Source of the DNA: Zetaproteobacteria bacterium
GTDB lineage: Bacteria > Pseudomonadota > Alphaproteobacteria > Micavibrionales > Micavibrionaceae
Assembly: GCA_002747015.1 (NCBI GenBank)
Contig: NVXI01000003.1
Location: 243,885-260,135, forward strand
Length of the DNA stretch: 16,251 nt
Direction: 5' to 3'
Of this stretch, positions 14,143 through 16,251 are shown piece after piece. The translations under genes and the position numbers were made by a program. Within the stretch, counting starts at the first letter, position 1. Every line of letters starts with the position of its first letter. A model generated the notes under the pieces. That model did not search any database. It was given only the letters and a program-made list of their open reading frames with translations, and was not told the origin of the DNA.

Positions 14143-15246
14143 CTAATGTCCCCTAAGAATTTGGATCGCATATGTTTGCCTATCAATCAATAGAACAGGA
14201 GCGCCAATTTGCGGTGGCGTTTCCGTTAAGGCTACGCTCCATTCTGTTTTATCGCCATTCAGATGTGAACGGTACGGCTTGTAGTTCTCCAACATGTGCG
14301 CTTTAAGATAGATATGCGCTTTATCAAGAATAATATTACGCTCATTCAGCCATTCTTTCCATTGATTGATCGCTATATTTTGTTGATCCAGAGATGCATT
14401 CCAAACAAAGCCAAAATCCTCTCCCACAAGTTCTTTCAGAGCGAGATTGGCGCGGTAACGCGTCGTTGCCATGCCCGTATTTTTATAATTCGCGCCCACA
14501 TGCACACTCTGATCCGATAGTGCATCAATCAGGAAAGGTACCGATTCTACAACCCCATACTTACCAAGATAAGTCGCAGCATAAGCACGTAAAGTCAGAT
14601 GATCGCCAATCATGGCGCGATGAGCATCATCTTTCAGATTATAGTTATAAGTAAGTGTTTCCAAAGGTCTGAACAAAGCGTCTATTTTTTCCTGCTCTAA
14701 CCAAGAGATATAAGGTGCAAGTCTGGGCATATAATATGTTTTTAAAATAATACGCTCCGCTGGCTTCTCAGGTAAGGGATCGCCAAATAAAGGAATAGTG
14801 ACAACCGTTTGCTTGCGCCAATTATAAATATGGTTGGCTTTCACGCGCGTACTGTTATCCTCCCATTCAACGTAGCGAATATGGTCATCTGAAGGAGTGT
14901 GCGCCAAACCATTCGACTTCTCTATTTGAACGGCATGATAAACACTACCGGCAATGATTAAAAAACTGCGCTGCTTAAAATTTTGGACTTTAATGCCAAA
15001 ATTTCCATGTTCATCAGTTTTTACCTCGCTCAAGAAATGTGATTTTTCTTTTGCAGCCTCTCCATAGGGATACATATTTCCAAAAGAACGAAACTTAATA
15101 TCTCCGTTATAAACATATAAAGAAGTATTCTGGAATGGGCTGCCATCAGGTTTAAGAATGGTAAACCACGCAGACTCAGAAGCCTGTGCGCTATGAATAC
15201 CGCCTAAAAACCCAAGCACCAATAACAATGTCTTAACAATATTCAT
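14143..15246 (-). CDS. Secreted HEAT-like repeat protein of unknown role
   Basis: Predicted 367-residue exported protein. The start is ATG 15246, not 15264: GAGGGGGG lies 8 nt upstream and the product begins with a signal peptide (MNIVKTLLLVLGFLGG, cleavage expected near HSAQA-SES). The first mature part (about 25-110) looks like an Ig-like/carboxypeptidase-regulatory fold (WFTILKPDGSPFQNTSLYVY, then DEHGNFGIKV). A later segment (about 205-295) fits helical HEAT-like repeats (LTLRAYAATYLGKYGVVESVPFLIDALSD, RANLALKELVGEDFGF), ending in INQWKEWL, a W-x-x-W-like closure seen in HEAT proteins. No enzyme motif is present. It may bind a partner in the periplasm. Its position before polA is probably chance co-transcription. 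Confidence 0.75.
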   Translation of the reverse strand: MNIVKTLLLVLGFLGGIHSAQASESAWFTILKPDGSPFQNTSLYVYNGDIKFRSFGNMYPYGEAAKEKSHFLSEVKTDEHGNFGIKVQNFKQRSFLIIAGSVYHAVQIEKSNGLAHTPSDDHIRYVEWEDNSTRVKANHIYNWRKQTVVTIPLFGDPLPEKPAERIILKTYYMPRLAPYISWLEQEKIDALFRPLETLTYNYNLKDDAHRAMIGDHLTLRAYAATYLGKYGVVESVPFLIDALSDQSVHVGANYKNTGMATTRYRANLALKELVGEDFGFVWNASLDQQNIAINQWKEWLNERNIILDKAHIYLKAHMLENYKPYRSHLNGDKTEWSVALTETPPQIGAPVLLIDRQTYAIQILRGH

Positions 15247-15275
15247 CGGTAACACCCCCCTCATATTAAACCACC

Positions 15276-15326
15276 TATTAAGTATTAGACGATATCACTT
15301 TCAAAATCCTTGGAACATTATATATT
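15276..15326. promoter_or_regulatory. Overlapping divergent promoters for the HEAT-like and rsuA-type genes
   Basis: The hexamer 15299-15304 reads TTGAAA on the minus strand and TTTCAA on the plus strand. Minus: TTGAAA, 17 nt, TTAATA (15281-15276). Plus: TTTCAA, 16 nt, TATATT (15321-15326). The two promoters would share one -35 site, so use of one would hinder the other. Confidence 0.35.
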
Positions 15327-15352
15327 AACTTTTCAAATATACGGGATTTGTT

Positions 15353-16081
15353 ATGGCGAAAAAAATACGGCTTGAGCGGCTGCTCTCTAATTTAGGGTAT
15401 GGCGGGCGCAAAGAAATGGCGATGGCCATTAAAAATGAATGGATCAGCATTGATGGCGAGACCATAAAGAACCCCGCATTTCAGGTTGATCTGAGTTTAG
15501 TCGCCGAAGGGCGCGTCGAACTGGATGGGAAGAAGATCGACCCGGTTCAGCCCTTTACCATCATGCTGCATAAACCTGTGGGCTATACCTGTTCACACAA
15601 AGACCCTGCGGACATTATATATGATTTATTGCCAGAACGATTTGCTGCACGAAAACCTGCTTTATCCATGGTCGGGCGGTTGGATAAATACAGCAGCGGT
15701 CAGTTGTTGCTGAGCGATGACGGAGATTTACTGCACCGTATCACCCACCCCAAAAGCCACGCACCAAAGCATTATCATGTCACGTTGCGTGATGATCTAA
15801 AAGGCACAGAACGCGATCTGTTTGCCACAGGAGAACTCTATATAGGTGATGATGCAAAACCATTAAAACCTGCACAATGGACGCAAACAGACGCGAAAAA
15901 CGGTGTTATGATTTTGCATGAGGGACGTTTTCAGCAAATTCGCCGTATGTTCGAGACCATCAGTAACGAGGTGATAACCCTTGAACGCTTTCAAACAGGC
16001 AGTCTTTCGCTCGGTGATTTACCGAAAGGAAAATGGCGCGTTTTAAATGAAGATGATTTGAAGAAAATTTTTGAATCGTAG
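15353..16081 (+). CDS. RsuA/RluB/E/F-family rRNA pseudouridine synthase, most like RsuA
   Basis: A 242-residue enzyme that should isomerise a uridine in rRNA to pseudouridine; by similarity to RsuA the target would be U516 of 16S rRNA. An S4 RNA-binding domain is N-terminal (IRLERLLSNLGYGGRKEMAMAI, then ISIDGETIKNPAFQV). The catalytic domain starts with MLHKPVGYTCSHKDP and has GRLDKYSSG with the catalytic Asp111, followed by LLLSDDG, HRITHPKSHAPKHYHVTL and EGRFQQIRRMF. The second motif is slightly unusual: family members mostly have GRLD-x-D-x-x-G, while here a Tyr replaces the second Asp. The length equals that of E. coli RsuA plus about ten residues. CGGGA lies about 7 nt before the ATG. 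Confidence 0.9.
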   Translation: MAKKIRLERLLSNLGYGGRKEMAMAIKNEWISIDGETIKNPAFQVDLSLVAEGRVELDGKKIDPVQPFTIMLHKPVGYTCSHKDPADIIYDLLPERFAARKPALSMVGRLDKYSSGQLLLSDDGDLLHRITHPKSHAPKHYHVTLRDDLKGTERDLFATGELYIGDDAKPLKPAQWTQTDAKNGVMILHEGRFQQIRRMFETISNEVITLERFQTGSLSLGDLPKGKWRVLNEDDLKKIFES

Positions 16082-16091
16082 AACGAGACCT

Positions 16092-16251
16092 CTATGATTC
16101 TTGATCCAGCAGCGCACCCTTATTGATATGAAACAGCTCTTCCAGAGGTTTATTGTCACCCGCAGGGGTTTCAATGCCCAGACGCTCTCTTATATCCAGT
16201 ATATCTTTGATACTTTGAGAGATGATCTCGTTTTGCGTCTTAAAGCTCGCC
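16092..16251 (-). CDS. C-terminal 52 residues of an unrecognised gene, cut by the right edge
   Basis: The minus strand is open from the right edge to TAG at 16092-16094. The 52 residues (ending KGALLDQES) contain a helix-forming stretch (KTQNEIISQSIKDILDIRERLG) that could be coiled coil, then a polar tail. No family is recognised. It converges on the pseudouridine synthase gene with a 10-nt gap and no obvious terminator. Confidence 0.6.
   Translation of the reverse strand, partial: ASFKTQNEIISQSIKDILDIRERLGIETPAGDNKPLEELFHINKGALLDQES

Overview
The window looks like a chromosomal segment of a low-to-moderate GC alphaproteobacterium. The best lineage marker is the zinc-ribbon, acidic-tail protein at 7524-7907, with its FYDLN motif (TIGR02300 family, essentially alphaproteobacterial). 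The core genes (prmA, polA, an RsuA-type pseudouridine synthase, a fatty-acid oxidation set) are intact and ordinary. Genus cannot be read from the sequence alone.

Layout. 1-907: 5' part of a Sel1-repeat protein (minus strand, runs off the left edge). 1032-2816: DmdC/FadE-like acyl-CoA dehydrogenase (minus). 2955-3272: small unknown gene on the opposite strand with its own promoter. 3296-7331 (minus): operon of thiolase (fadA-like), a small lipoprotein, and a fused 3-hydroxyacyl-CoA dehydrogenase/enoyl-CoA hydratase with FadN-type domain order. With the dehydrogenase this gives all steps of a beta-oxidation cycle. 7524-8889 (plus): TIGR02300 protein, an intrinsic terminator, then prmA, whose real start is probably GTG 7984 because the ATG at 7927 lies beside the terminator stem.

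8891-11283 is an AT-rich accessory stretch between prmA and polA. It carries a small Imm32-like orphan, a TetR regulator with a NemR-like cysteine, its probable target (a DUF1566/Lcl-like protein of unknown role) and a textbook promoter between them holding two palindromic operators. It also holds two copies of an intergenic repeat that I read as a minus-strand structured RNA. Both copies share a TATATA box, a C-rich motif and a two-part hairpin whose mismatches on the plus strand become G-U pairs on the minus strand. The second copy has an extra segment of about 77 bp with a perfect 13-bp stem that presents CCCCCACACAC in its loop. This RNA pair is the best candidate for something undescribed.

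11289-15246 (minus): a secreted HEAT-like protein followed at short distance by full-length polA. 15353-16081 (plus): RsuA-type pseudouridine synthase. 16092-16251 (minus): C-terminal fragment of an unrecognised gene. No tRNA, rRNA, CRISPR array or transposase gene was seen.
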